Of a stretch of DNA of 64,000 bases, positions 41,072-49,937 are shown one piece after another. This DNA is from Paracoccaceae bacterium. GTDB lineage: Bacteria; Pseudomonadota; Alphaproteobacteria; Rhodobacterales; Rhodobacteraceae. Where the stretch lies: NCBI GenBank assembly GCA_021647745.1, contig JAKIUB010000001.1, forward strand, positions 124,001-188,000. The letters run 5' to 3'. The first letter of the stretch is position 1. Every line of letters starts with the position of its first letter. Under the pieces are notes generated by a model that saw only the letters and a program-made list of their open reading frames with translations, did not search any database and had not been told where the DNA came from. Position numbers and translations under genes: made by a program.

Positions 41072-41440
41072 ATGAAATTTATCTTACGCATGTTTACTTG
41101 GTGGAACGGCCAGACCATTGGCACCCAGCTTTATACCTGGCGCAACGGTACGCTGGTTGGCACTGATGATCTTGGTAATAAATACTATACCAAAGGCGAA
41201 AAACGCTGGGTAATATATGATGGCCCGATTGAAGGCTCGCGGGTGCCCGCCGAGTGGCACGGCTGGCTGCACCACACCTTTGACAATCGCCCCGGCGATA
41301 ACCCTTTGCCCACACATGAGTGGCAAAAACCAAGCCAGCCAAACCAGACCGGCACCCCGAATGCCTATCATCCCAAGGGTAGCCTGATGCACGGCAATGT
41401 CGCGGCAGCCCCGGATTATGAGGCTTGGCGGCCGGAATAG
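41072..41440 (+). CDS. NDUFA12-like NADH:ubiquinone oxidoreductase subunit
   Basis: The 122-residue protein matches the bacterial homologue of complex I subunit NDUFA12 (B17.2): LYTWRNGTLVGTDDLGNKYY, RWVIYDGPIEGSRVPAEWHGWLHH and PTHEWQKPSQPNQTGTPNAY. In alphaproteobacteria this accessory subunit is encoded apart from the nuo operon. It is expected on the matrix-equivalent (cytosolic) arm. GGAG lies seven bases upstream; the gene is 12 bp after clpX and 9 bp before mlaD. Confidence 0.93.
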   Translation: MKFILRMFTWWNGQTIGTQLYTWRNGTLVGTDDLGNKYYTKGEKRWVIYDGPIEGSRVPAEWHGWLHHTFDNRPGDNPLPTHEWQKPSQPNQTGTPNAYHPKGSLMHGNVAAAPDYEAWRPE

Positions 41441-41449
41441 GGAAAAGAT

Positions 41450-41902
41450 ATGGCAAGCAATGTGGCAGAAACCCTGATCGGGGCGGTGGTTGTGGCCACC
41501 GCTGCCGGTTTTCTGTTTTATGCCGGGCAAAGCACAGGCTTTTCGGTCGGTGGAGAAACCTACGAGCTTAATGCCAAATTCTCCAGTGCCGAAGGGCTGA
41601 ATATTGGCGGCAGTGTCAACCTCGCCGGTGTTCAGGTCGGGACAATCACCAAGCTTGAACTTGATGTCCAAACCTACGAAGCTGTTGCCACTTTCACCGT
41701 TCGCTCCGATGTTTTGCTGCCCGAGGATAGCGAGGCCAAGGTCGCCTCCGAAGGGTTGCTGGGTGGTAACTTTCTAGAGCTGACCCCGGGCGGATCAGAC
41801 TATATGCTGGAAGCCGGCCAAGAGGTTGAATATACGCAAGGCTCTGTCAGCTTGTTGAATTTGCTTATGAAATTTGCATCGGGGACGGGCGAAAATGAAT
41901 AA
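41450..41902 (+). CDS. mlaD: MlaD-type lipid-transport periplasmic anchor (MCE domain)
   Basis: The 150-residue protein has one N-terminal membrane helix (about 8-25) and an MCE/MlaD domain (about 35-115: YELNAKFSSAEGLNIGGSVNLAGVQVG, GLLGGNFLELTPGG). MlaD forms a hexamer that shuttles phospholipids between membranes with the MlaFE ABC transporter. The mlaF/mlaE genes are not in this window. AGGG lies about seven bases before the ATG. The next gene overlaps it by eight bases. Confidence 0.9.
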   Translation: MASNVAETLIGAVVVATAAGFLFYAGQSTGFSVGGETYELNAKFSSAEGLNIGGSVNLAGVQVGTITKLELDVQTYEAVATFTVRSDVLLPEDSEAKVASEGLLGGNFLELTPGGSDYMLEAGQEVEYTQGSVSLLNLLMKFASGTGENE

Positions 41903-42350
41903 GATACTGCCTTTTTTGTTACTTTTTCCGGCGGTAGGGCTAGCGCAAATCATCCAGCAGCCCCTGCCGACGATAGAAGAAAACCCGCTTGATCAGGCGC
42001 TGGAAATGCCGGAGTTTAACTTCGATACCGAGCGCAGCGCAAATTCCGATATTGGCACCGGCGCCATCCTTCGCGGGTTAGACCGGATAACCGGTGCGGT
42101 CAATAATTTCAGCATGACCACCGGCGAAACGCTGGAGTTCGAGCGCCTCGAAATTACGCTTGAGGCCTGCCGTTATCCGGTTGGCGATATCAACGCTGAT
42201 GCCTACGCGCTGCTTAATATCCGTGATATCCGCAATGAAGAGCCTTCATTTTATGGCTGGATGTTTGCCTCCAGCCCCGCGCTTTCGGCGCTGGACCACC
42301 CGCGTTACGATGTCTGGGTGCTGAGCTGTGAAAGTGCCGCCAGCGAATAA
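41895..42350 (+). CDS. DUF2155 secreted protein
   Basis: The 151-residue protein starts MNKILPFLLLFPAVGLAQ, a signal peptide with cleavage near residue 17, followed by a DUF2155 domain (GAILRGLDRITGAVNNFSMTTGETLEFERLEITLEACRYP is the family core). The function of the family is unknown; its location beside NDUFA12 and MlaD genes is conserved in Rhodobacterales. The start overlaps mlaD. Its 3' end overlaps the convergent aat gene by 46 bp. Confidence 0.85.
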   Translation: MNKILPFLLLFPAVGLAQIIQQPLPTIEENPLDQALEMPEFNFDTERSANSDIGTGAILRGLDRITGAVNNFSMTTGETLEFERLEITLEACRYPVGDINADAYALLNIRDIRNEEPSFYGWMFASSPALSALDHPRYDVWVLSCESAASE

Positions 42351-42949
42351 GGATCTGTTGCCTTGAGGCGGCTAAAATCAGACGGTATTTTTAGCGCCAC
42401 CTCCAGTCGCGCCTGATAGGCCTCGCGCGATATCTCCACCCCGCCAAGGCTGGCCAGATGCGGGGTTAAAAACTGCATATCGAGCAATTTATACCCCCCC
42501 AGATTTAGCCGCGCGACCAGCCCGACCAGCGCCATTTTTGAAGCATTATTCTGGTGCGAAAACATACTTTCGCCAAAAAATGCTGCCCCAAGTGATACCC
42601 CGTATAGCCCGCCGGCCAAAGTATCATTGCGCCAAACCTCGACCGAATGGGCGTGGCCTATTCGGTGCAGCTCGGTATAAAGCGCGGTGATTTCTTCATT
42701 TATCCATGTTTCATCGCGGTCAGCACAGGTGGCCAGCACGGCTTCAAAACACCGGTTTGCTGTGATCTTGATGCCCTGCGCCCGCATCGCCTTTTTGAGG
42801 CTGCGCGAAATATGTAGCCCGTCTAGCGGCAAAACCCCGCGGTTTTCGGGGTTGAACCAGAATATTTCGTCAGAATCAGCCGATTCCGCCATAGGGAACA
42901 CGCCCGAGGCATAGGCGTAAAGCAACACCTTGGGCGTAAGCCTTTCCAT
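42305..42949 (-). CDS. aat: Leucyl/phenylalanyl-tRNA--protein transferase
   Basis: Adds Leu or Phe to N-terminal Arg/Lys of proteins, marking them for ClpS-ClpAP (N-degron pathway). The 214-residue protein has the family signature YASGVFPMAES, FWFNPENRGVLPLD, HSVEVW and GGLYGVSLGAAFFGESMFS. Its ATG overlaps the accC stop (TGATG), so it ends the accB-accC-aat unit. The longer open frame to 42976 lies within accC. Confidence 0.96.
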   Translation of the reverse strand: MERLTPKVLLYAYASGVFPMAESADSDEIFWFNPENRGVLPLDGLHISRSLKKAMRAQGIKITANRCFEAVLATCADRDETWINEEITALYTELHRIGHAHSVEVWRNDTLAGGLYGVSLGAAFFGESMFSHQNNASKMALVGLVARLNLGGYKLLDMQFLTPHLASLGGVEISREAYQARLEVALKIPSDFSRLKATDPYSLAALSQLSTQTS

Positions 42950-44298
42950 CAGATTTCCGGGTTGGTCTCCAGCCATTGTTCCAGCCAGTGGATAGTGTAT
43001 TCACCGGTTTGCACGGCCTCTTGTTTTAGCAATGCGTCAAACAGGGGCAGGGTGGTTTCAACCCCGTCGATCACCAGCTCGGAAAGCGCACGCTCAAGGC
43101 GCGCCAGTGCGGTCGGCCGGTCTTCGGCATGGACAATAAGCTTGCCGATCAGGCTGTCATAATAAGGCGGAATTTTATAGCCGTCATAAATGGCGCTATC
43201 CATGCGCACCCCTAGCCCGCCCGGCGCATGATACTGCGCCACCGTGCCTGGCGAGGGCCTGAATTCCGGCACCTTTTCGGCATTTATCCGGCATTCGATG
43301 GCGTGACCGTTGATTTTCAGGTCTTTTTGGCTGAACGAAAGCGGCATACCTTCGGCAACCCGGATTTGCTCGCGCACGAGGTCAATGCCGAAAATGGCTT
43401 CAGTAACAGGGTGTTCAACCTGAAGCCGCGTGTTCATTTCGATAAAAAAGAACTCGTTGTTTTCATACAAAAACTCGATAGTGCCGGCACCGGCATAGTT
43501 GATACCCGCGATCGCGTCAGCGCAAACTTTGCCGATTTTTTGCCGTGTGGCTTCATCAATCGCCGGTGAGGGCGCTTCCTCGAATACCTTTTGGTGGCGG
43601 CGTTGCAGGGAGCAATCGCGCTCGCCCAGATGCACGGCATTGCCCTTGCCATCACCAAAAACCTGTATTTCAATATGACGCGGCAGGGTCAGGTATTTTT
43701 CCAGATAAACATCGGCATTACCAAAAACAGATTTGCCCTCGGCGCGAGCGGTGGAAAATGCGACATCGAGATCATCAGCGGTTTTTGCCACTTTCATACC
43801 GCGCCCGCCACCACCGGCGGTGGCCTTGATGATAACCGGATAGCCCATTTCAGCAGCGATTTTACGCGCTTCCTCGATGGTATCCACCCCGCCTTTGGAG
43901 CCGGGCACGCACGGCACACCAAGCTTGCGCATGGTTTCCTTGGCGGTGATTTTATCACCCATAATGCGGATATGCTCGGCGGTCGGGCCAATAAATTTCA
44001 GCCCGTGGTCTTCGATCACCTGCACAAAATTGGCGTTTTCCGACAAGAAGCCGTAACCGGGATGGATGGCTTCAGCGCCGGTAATTTCGCAGGCGGAAAT
44101 GATATTTGGCACGCTGAGGTAGCTGTGGGTGCCAGCGGGGGGGCCAATGCAGACGCTCTCGTCGGCCATGCGCACATGCATGGCGTCAGAATCGGCGGTC
44201 GAGTGCACTGCGACCGATTTTATGCCCATTTCACGGCAGGCGCGGATCACTCTGAGGGCGATTTCGCCGCGGTTGGCTATCAGGATTTTGCTAAACAT
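42949..44298 (-). CDS. accC: Biotin carboxylase (acetyl-CoA carboxylase subunit)
   Basis: Carboxylates the biotin on AccB using ATP and bicarbonate, the first step of fatty-acid synthesis. The 449-residue protein has the N-terminal LIANRGEIALRVIRA, the ATP-grasp loop KATAGGGGRGMKVA (about 159-172), FIEMNTRLQVEHPVTE (metal and substrate site) and the C-terminal domain. It follows accB with four bases between them and overlaps aat, forming the usual accBC pair. Confidence 0.98.
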   Translation of the reverse strand: MFSKILIANRGEIALRVIRACREMGIKSVAVHSTADSDAMHVRMADESVCIGPPAGTHSYLSVPNIISACEITGAEAIHPGYGFLSENANFVQVIEDHGLKFIGPTAEHIRIMGDKITAKETMRKLGVPCVPGSKGGVDTIEEARKIAAEMGYPVIIKATAGGGGRGMKVAKTADDLDVAFSTARAEGKSVFGNADVYLEKYLTLPRHIEIQVFGDGKGNAVHLGERDCSLQRRHQKVFEEAPSPAIDEATRQKIGKVCADAIAGINYAGAGTIEFLYENNEFFFIEMNTRLQVEHPVTEAIFGIDLVREQIRVAEGMPLSFSQKDLKINGHAIECRINAEKVPEFRPSPGTVAQYHAPGGLGVRMDSAIYDGYKIPPYYDSLIGKLIVHAEDRPTALARLERALSELVIDGVETTLPLFDALLKQEAVQTGEYTIHWLEQWLETNPEI

Positions 44299-44302
44299 GG
44301 CG

Positions 44303-44788
44303 CTACTCGATAATCATAAGTGGCGTGCCGTATTCGGCGGTGGCACTGTCATCGACCAGCACCCGCTTGACCACGCCAGAGTGTGGCGAGGGGATCTGGT
44401 TCATGGTTTTCATAGCTTCGATGATCAGCAATGTCTGGCCCTCGGTTACCTTGTCTCCAACCGAAACAAAAGGCGCAACCCCTGGCTCTGCCGAGAGATA
44501 AACCGTGCCAACCATAGGTGAAGTGACAGCACCGGCATGCAGCGCCGGATCTTCTTCGGGTTGGGGAGCGGCGGGAGCGGCGGCTGCTACCGGTGCTGGC
44601 GCAACAGGGGCGGCAACTGCCACCGGAGCCGCTGGCGCAACCATGATCTCGCGTGCCACACGCACATCAATCGAATCGCTCTCGCCATAATCACGGCTGA
44701 CTTCGATTTCCGTCAGGTCATTTTCGCGCAGGATTTCGGAGAGCGCTTTGATAAATTCGACATCTGAATCAAGTTTTTTCGTGCCCAT
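44303..44788 (-). CDS. accB: Biotin carboxyl carrier protein
   Basis: Carries biotin between AccC and the transcarboxylase. The 161-residue protein has an N-terminal helical region (1-45), an Ala/Pro-rich hinge (about 50-80) and a C-terminal biotinyl domain. The biotin acceptor is Lys127 in EAMKTMN; the more common form is EAMKLMN, but the Lys is intact. GAGG precedes the ATG. accC follows in the same operon. Confidence 0.96.
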   Translation of the reverse strand: MGTKKLDSDVEFIKALSEILRENDLTEIEVSRDYGESDSIDVRVAREIMVAPAAPVAVAAPVAPAPVAAAAPAAPQPEEDPALHAGAVTSPMVGTVYLSAEPGVAPFVSVGDKVTEGQTLLIIEAMKTMNQIPSPHSGVVKRVLVDDSATAEYGTPLMIIE

Positions 44789-44866
44789 GTTTTTCCTCGG
44801 GGTTATGGCCGGTATTTCCGGGGTTAATAGATTTGTGACAGTATACCCGCATCGACCAAAAACGAA

Positions 44867-44892
44867 AAGCGCCGAGTGAAGACTCGGCGCTT
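44867..44892 (-). terminator. Terminator after the DsbA-like gene
   Basis: AAGCGCCGAGT (44867-44877) pairs perfectly with ACTCGGCGCTT (44882-44892) around a 4-base loop; on the minus strand it is followed by TTCGTTTTT. It is placed to stop transcripts of the DsbA-like gene before accB. Confidence 0.85.
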
Positions 44893-44919
44893 AATTGCTG
44901 CTTATTTTTGGCTTTTGGC

Positions 44920-45669
44920 CTAGTTTTGCGCCTCGCGCACGTCATCGACGATCTGCTGCATTTGCGCTAGCGGAACATAGCCGCGCATCAACCGGTCTGC
45001 CATCACAAAGCTCGGGGTGCCCGATATTTGCATTGCGCGGGCGAGGGCGTAGTTGGATTGGATGATCTGGGTGATGATCGGCGAGTCGAGCATTTCCATC
45101 ATTTTTGCCGAATCAGCCCCTACGCTCTCGGCGATCATTGGCACCGAAATCTCGTTGAGCGGGCCGTTTTCGGTCATGAGGGCATCGCTGAAGGCGCCGT
45201 AGATTTCATCACCGTCATTGATCAAAACCGCAACCGCGGCGCGGGCCGAAAGGGTGCTTTCCTCGCCAAGAATAGGAAATTCCTTGATGATAAGGCGGAT
45301 ATCGGGGTTGTTTTCCAGCAAGATTTTGACATCGGGATGGGCCTTTTTACAATAGCCGCATTTATAGTCGATAAACTCGACCATCAGCAGCGTGCCATCG
45401 GGGTTGCCGTCCACAAAGGAATAGCCGTCGTTGAACAGCGCGTCAAAATTCTGGGTTATGAGATCCTGATCCGAGGATGCGGCCTGCTCGGTCTGACGCT
45501 CTTCCAGCACGGCTACGGCTTCCATGATCACCTCGGGGTTTTCAAGCAGATAGGCCCGCACGGCAGCGCCAAAGTCTTCGCGCTGGCTGTCGGACATGTT
45601 CGAGAAGTCCTGCGCCAGGGCAAGCCCCGCAAATAACACCATAGTAATTGAAAGAAAAAAGGATCGCAT
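44920..45669 (-). CDS. DsbA-family periplasmic thiol:disulfide oxidoreductase
   Basis: The 249-residue protein has a signal peptide (cleavage after ALA, residue 19), a helical N-terminal extension (about 21-80, as in ScsC/Com1-type proteins, often used for trimerisation) and a thioredoxin-fold DsbA domain with the active site Cys104-Gly-Tyr-Cys107 (KCGYCKKAH) and the cis-Pro loop GTPSFVM. It could form, isomerise or reduce disulfides in the periplasm; the extension and CGYC sequence fit several DsbA/ScsC relatives. GGGAA precedes the ATG. Confidence 0.9.
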   Translation of the reverse strand: MRSFFLSITMVLFAGLALAQDFSNMSDSQREDFGAAVRAYLLENPEVIMEAVAVLEERQTEQAASSDQDLITQNFDALFNDGYSFVDGNPDGTLLMVEFIDYKCGYCKKAHPDVKILLENNPDIRLIIKEFPILGEESTLSARAAVAVLINDGDEIYGAFSDALMTENGPLNEISVPMIAESVGADSAKMMEMLDSPIITQIIQSNYALARAMQISGTPSFVMADRLMRGYVPLAQMQQIVDDVREAQN

Positions 45670-45756
45670 AGGTCATTCCCTGTTTTGGCCTTGCGCATCT
45701 TGACGGATGGCGCTTCATGGCGTCATTAAGATCAGCGGGCATTAAGGAGTATTTTA

Positions 45757-46896
45757 ATGAAAATATCAAGCCGTGGTGATGTCGCTCCGTTTATTGTGAT
45801 GGATGTAATGGAGGCCGCCCGACGTGAAGAGGCCAAGGGCCGCGATATTATCCATATGGAGGTTGGCCAACCCGCCAGCGGTGCGCCGCGCGCGGCCGTG
45901 GCCGCACTAAAAACCGCAATGGATAAGGGACCGCTTGGCTATACGGTGGCGCTTGGCCTGCCTGCGCTGCGCGCCCGTATCGCGCGGCTTTATCAGGATT
46001 GGTACGGGGTGGAGCTATCGCCCGAGCGGGTGGTGGTCACGGCCGGGTCCTCCGCCGGTTTTTTGCTCTCGTTCATCAGCCTGTTTGATACCGGTGCGCG
46101 GGTTGCAATTGGCGATCCGGGTTATCCGAGCTATCGCAATATTCTGAAATCCCTTGGTCTTGAGCCGGTGCGGCTCGAAACCACACTGAAAAACCGCTTT
46201 CAGCCAGTGCCGGAAGATATTGAAAATATTGATGGTTTGCTTGTAGCCAGCCCGTCCAACCCCACCGGAACCATGCTTGGCAAGGCCGAACTGGCGGCGC
46301 TGATAGAGCGCTGTGCCGCGCAGGGTGTGAGCTATGTGTCTGACGAAATCTATCACGGGGTTGGTGCGGGAAAACCGGTTTCGGCGCTTGAAATCAGCGA
46401 CGATGTCTATGTCATTAACTCGTTTTCAAAGTATTTTTCCATGACCGGCTGGCGGGTGGGCTGGATGGTGGTGCCACAAAGCCATGTGCGCCGGATCGAG
46501 CGGCTGAGCCAGAACCTGTTCATTTGTGCCTCGCATGCGTCACAGGTGGCGGCGCTGGCAGCAATGGAGTGCGAGGCCGAGCTGGAAGGCCACCAGAAAA
46601 CCTATGCCGCCAACCGCGAGGTGCTGATAGACGGCCTGCCCAAAGCCGGTTTTGGTAAATTTGCCCCGCCGGACGGCGCGTTTTATATCTATGCCGATGT
46701 CAGTGATTTAACCGATGATAGCCGCGCGCTGGCCGCCGAGATTTTGCGCGATGCTGGCGTGGCCGTGACCCCGGGGCTGGATTTTGACCCCGTGCGCGGC
46801 CACAAAACCCTGCGGTTTTCCTATGCGGGCAGCACGGCAGATATGGTCGAAGGTGTGGCGCGGTTAAGGCGCTGGTTTATCACCCGCAGCAGCTAA
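45757..46896 (+). CDS. Class I/II pyridoxal-phosphate aminotransferase
   Basis: The 379-residue protein carries the fold-type I aminotransferase core: VTAGSSAGFLL, ASPSNPTGTML, the PLP-binding Asp in VSDEIYHG, the Schiff-base Lys225 (NSFSKYFSMTGWRVGW) and the substrate Arg near the end (LRFSYA). It belongs to the aspartate/alanine/aromatic aminotransferase group; the exact amino acid cannot be told. A strong AAGGAG nine bases upstream supports the start. It stands alone and converges with rne. Confidence 0.92.
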   Translation: MKISSRGDVAPFIVMDVMEAARREEAKGRDIIHMEVGQPASGAPRAAVAALKTAMDKGPLGYTVALGLPALRARIARLYQDWYGVELSPERVVVTAGSSAGFLLSFISLFDTGARVAIGDPGYPSYRNILKSLGLEPVRLETTLKNRFQPVPEDIENIDGLLVASPSNPTGTMLGKAELAALIERCAAQGVSYVSDEIYHGVGAGKPVSALEISDDVYVINSFSKYFSMTGWRVGWMVVPQSHVRRIERLSQNLFICASHASQVAALAAMECEAELEGHQKTYAANREVLIDGLPKAGFGKFAPPDGAFYIYADVSDLTDDSRALAAEILRDAGVAVTPGLDFDPVRGHKTLRFSYAGSTADMVEGVARLRRWFITRSS

Positions 46897-46920
46897 AAGG
46901 GGAGCGTTCCCGCCCCCCTT
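46897..46920. terminator. Bidirectional terminator between aminotransferase and rne
   Basis: A 10-bp stem (46897-46906 with 46911-46920, one G-T pair) and the four-base loop TTCC lie immediately after the aminotransferase stop codon, seven bases from the rne stop. On the minus strand the stem ends in TTTT. Confidence 0.65.
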
Positions 46921-46926
46921 AAACAC

Positions 46927-49524
46927 CTATTCTTTAGGCTTGCGAGACCACCAGCCCCGGCGCTTTGGCTTGTCTTCGGTGGGCGCTTTGGCGGCGGGCG
47001 GTGCTTCAACCTCGGGTTTTTCCACCGGCTCGGATGCCGTGGCTTCAGCCTTTGCCACTTCCGGCTCGGAAGACGGCGCTTTTGCTGTTACCCGTGCCCG
47101 CTTTTTAGGCTGTTCGGGGGCAAGCTCTGCCGCGGTTTCAACAACCGGCTCAACCTTGGCCTCGACCGGTGTTTCTGTTGGCGTTTCTACCGGTGCCTCG
47201 GTGGCTGGAGCCTTGGTACGAGAGCGGCGTTTGCGCTTTGGTTTTTCGGCAACCTCGGGCGTAGCTTCCGGTGCAACTTCCGGCGCGGAGGCACTTTCAG
47301 CAACCTCTGTTTCGGCCTCTGCCTCCGGCTTGGCGGTGCGGCGACGGCTGCGCGAGCGCGAGCGCTTGGGCTTTTCGGCGCTGTCATCCGCCGGATTTGC
47401 CACTTCGGGTACGGCTTCGGTTTTAGCCTCGCCCGAGCTTTCGCCGGTATTCGTGGCCTCGCCTTCGTTATTGCGGTTCTTGCCACCACGACGGCGACGA
47501 CGGCGGCGCTTTTTGGGCGGCTCTTCATCGGTTTCGGCGCGGGCTTCGACAGGGGGGTCGACCGGGGCTTCGGCAGTGCTTTCGGTTTCCGGCTCATCCT
47601 CGAAATCAGGCATGTCGGCCATATCAAGCATTGGCAATGTTTCGGGAATAGGCACGATGCGAGTCGCGGTTTTGAAACGCTCGACACGGTATTCCGGAGA
47701 TATTAGCGTCGGGTCGCTTTCAACCCGCACCGACAGCCCAAAACGGCTTTCGATTATGCCAATATGCTCGCGCTTGGCGTTCAGCAGATAATTGGCCACA
47801 TTGACTGGCGCGCTTACCAGCACTTCTTTGGAGCGGTTCTTGGCACCTTCCTCCTCCAGCTCGCGCAAGATGGCGAGGCTCATGCTGTCATTCGAGCGGG
47901 TAATCCCGGTGCCGTGGCAATGGGGGCAGGGCTGGGTGGAGGCCTCGAGCATGCCCGGGCGCAGCCGCTGGCGCGACATTTCCATCAGCCCGAAGCTGGA
48001 TATCCGGCCCACCTGAATACGGGCACGGTCGCCTTTCAGCGCGTCTTTCATGCGCTTTTCAACTGCGACATTGTTGCGGCGGTCTTCCATGTCGATAAAA
48101 TCAATCACGATCAAACCAGCCAGATCGCGCAGCCGCAGCTGGCGCGCCACTTCAGAAGCCGCCTCTAGGTTGGTTTTGGTTGCGGTATCCTCGATCGACT
48201 TTTCTTTGGTAGCACGGCCGGAGTTGACATCGATCGCCACCAGCGCCTCGGTGATGCCGATGACAATATAGCCGCCGGATTTGAGCTGCACCGTAGGGTT
48301 GAACATCGCCGACAGGTAGCTCTCGACATTATAGCGCGAGAAAACCGGCAGCGGATCGCTGTAGCGTTTTACGTTTTTGGCGTGGGACGGCATGAGCATT
48401 TTCATGTAATCCTTGGCCTCGCGGTAGCCGCGCTCGCCGTCAACAATCACCTCGTCGATATCTTTATTATAAAGATCGCGGATCGAGCGTTTGATTAGCG
48501 AGCCTTCTTCATAGATCGGGGCAGGGGCGATGGATTTCATCGTCAGGTTGCGGATGTTCTCCCACTGGCGGCGCAGATATTCATAGTCGCGCTTGATCTC
48601 GGCCTTGGTGCGCTGCGCGCCTGCGGTGCGAATGATTAGCCCCGCACCCTCGGGCACCGGCATGGAATTGGAAATCTCTTTCAGCTTCTTGCGGTCCGCC
48701 ACATTGGCGATTTTGCGCGAAATACCACCCCCACGAGCGGTGTTGGGCATCAGCACGCAATAGCGGCCAGCCAGCGACAGATAGGTCGAAACCGCGGCGC
48801 CTTTATTGCCGCGCTCTTCCTTGACCACCTGTATCAACAGGATCTGGCGAACCTTCATCACTTCCTGAATTTTGTAGCGACGCATACGGGGTTTACGCAC
48901 GCGGGGGGCGCGGACTTCGGCAATTTCGGCCTCGTCGGATTCGGCCACAACTTCGGCGTCATCCGGTCCGGCGGCCGAGGTTTCCGGTGTTTCCACCAGC
49001 AGTGAAAGCGCGTCTTCTTCTTGCGGCTCTTCTACGGTCGCTTCTACAACAGGGGCGTCCCCGGCCGGAGCGTCTGTATCCTCGGCTGGCACCTCCTCCA
49101 CAATCACCGCATCTTCGGCATTGGCAGCACCTTCGGCGGCTGGCTCGGCCTTGCGACGGCGGCGGCGCGAGCGGGATTTTGGCTTTGCCTGTTCGCGTTC
49201 CTTGTCGCGCTCTTCTTCTTCGGCGACGGACTTGGCGTATTCGGCTTCCTCGCGCAAAAGCTCTTCGCGGTCGGCGGCGGGGATCTGGTAATAATCGGGG
49301 TGGATCTCGGAAAAGGCCAAAAAGCCGTGGCGATTACCGCCGTAGTCAACAAACGCTGCTTGCAGCGACGGTTCAACCCGTGTGACCTTTGCCAGATAGA
49401 TATTGCCAGCCAACTGGCGTTTGTTCAGGGCCTCGAAATCAAATTCGTCAACCCGGGTTCCGTTAACCACAACAACGCGGGTTTCTTCCGCGTGGGTGGC
49501 ATCGATAAGCATTTTTTTCGACAT
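46927..49524 (-). CDS. rne: Ribonuclease E
   Basis: Endoribonuclease that starts mRNA decay and processes rRNA and tRNA. The 865-residue protein has the N-terminal S1 domain interrupted by a long acidic/basic insertion (about residues 90-215, Glu/Ala/Arg-rich), the catalytic DNase I-like core with VAIDVNSGRATKEKSIEDTA and its magnesium-binding Asp residues, and the zinc-link CPHCHGTG. From about 640 the tail is a disordered Ala/Glu/Pro/Lys/Arg-rich region with RRRRRRGG and RSRSRRR clusters, the degradosome/RNA-binding part. The S1 insertion is typical of alphaproteobacteria. A 5' region of about 400 bp precedes it. Confidence 0.96.
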   Translation of the reverse strand: MSKKMLIDATHAEETRVVVVNGTRVDEFDFEALNKRQLAGNIYLAKVTRVEPSLQAAFVDYGGNRHGFLAFSEIHPDYYQIPAADREELLREEAEYAKSVAEEEERDKEREQAKPKSRSRRRRRKAEPAAEGAANAEDAVIVEEVPAEDTDAPAGDAPVVEATVEEPQEEDALSLLVETPETSAAGPDDAEVVAESDEAEIAEVRAPRVRKPRMRRYKIQEVMKVRQILLIQVVKEERGNKGAAVSTYLSLAGRYCVLMPNTARGGGISRKIANVADRKKLKEISNSMPVPEGAGLIIRTAGAQRTKAEIKRDYEYLRRQWENIRNLTMKSIAPAPIYEEGSLIKRSIRDLYNKDIDEVIVDGERGYREAKDYMKMLMPSHAKNVKRYSDPLPVFSRYNVESYLSAMFNPTVQLKSGGYIVIGITEALVAIDVNSGRATKEKSIEDTATKTNLEAASEVARQLRLRDLAGLIVIDFIDMEDRRNNVAVEKRMKDALKGDRARIQVGRISSFGLMEMSRQRLRPGMLEASTQPCPHCHGTGITRSNDSMSLAILRELEEEGAKNRSKEVLVSAPVNVANYLLNAKREHIGIIESRFGLSVRVESDPTLISPEYRVERFKTATRIVPIPETLPMLDMADMPDFEDEPETESTAEAPVDPPVEARAETDEEPPKKRRRRRRRGGKNRNNEGEATNTGESSGEAKTEAVPEVANPADDSAEKPKRSRSRSRRRTAKPEAEAETEVAESASAPEVAPEATPEVAEKPKRKRRSRTKAPATEAPVETPTETPVEAKVEPVVETAAELAPEQPKKRARVTAKAPSSEPEVAKAEATASEPVEKPEVEAPPAAKAPTEDKPKRRGWWSRKPKE

Positions 49525-49937
49525 GTTTTCTCGCTCAAACCTCCGGGCGGCGCTGCGCTGTTGGCAGACCCGCTCGTAAAGGTTTGTTTTGTTTGGGCAA
49601 ATAAGCGGGATAGGGCATGCAAAAGGGACCGCGCATTGCGCCGCCTACTTGTTGTTTTCGTCCATGTCACACGCTTCATCGCGGTTTGTTCTCCAGCAAG
49701 GTCAGGGACCTGCTAAAATGTATACGCCCCGAAAAGAGTGATTTCGGAGAATTCGAATGTGGTGCAATGCACCGGCCAAGCCAGGCCGCCTGCGGGAATT
49801 ACCGCGTTGGTCGGCCGGTTGGCGAAACTGAAACAGGCAAAACTAATTTTTGTTTGCCATTTTTTGACCATAAACCCGTTCTATGCTGAAACACAATATA
49901 ATTCTGCGGGAGCGCAAAACGGAGTGATGTAATTGTA
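49525..49937. other. Divergent rne-amiC regulatory region
   Basis: About 410 bases without a convincing gene. It must carry promoters for rne (minus) and amiC (plus), and probably a long rne leader, since RNase E in other bacteria autoregulates through its 5' UTR. Two GC-rich patches alternate with T-rich tracts (around 49580 and 49845-49870). No riboswitch or known RNA family was recognised by eye. Confidence 0.5.

Noticed and set aside
40339..41124. Open frame of 261 codons on the minus strand across clpX
   Set aside because: Antisense shadow of the conserved AAA+ coding sequence; no start signal and no family resemblance.
47000..47560. Repetitive G/C-rich tract as a mobile or repeat element
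   Set aside because: It is the coding sequence for the low-complexity RNase E tail, not an independent repeat.
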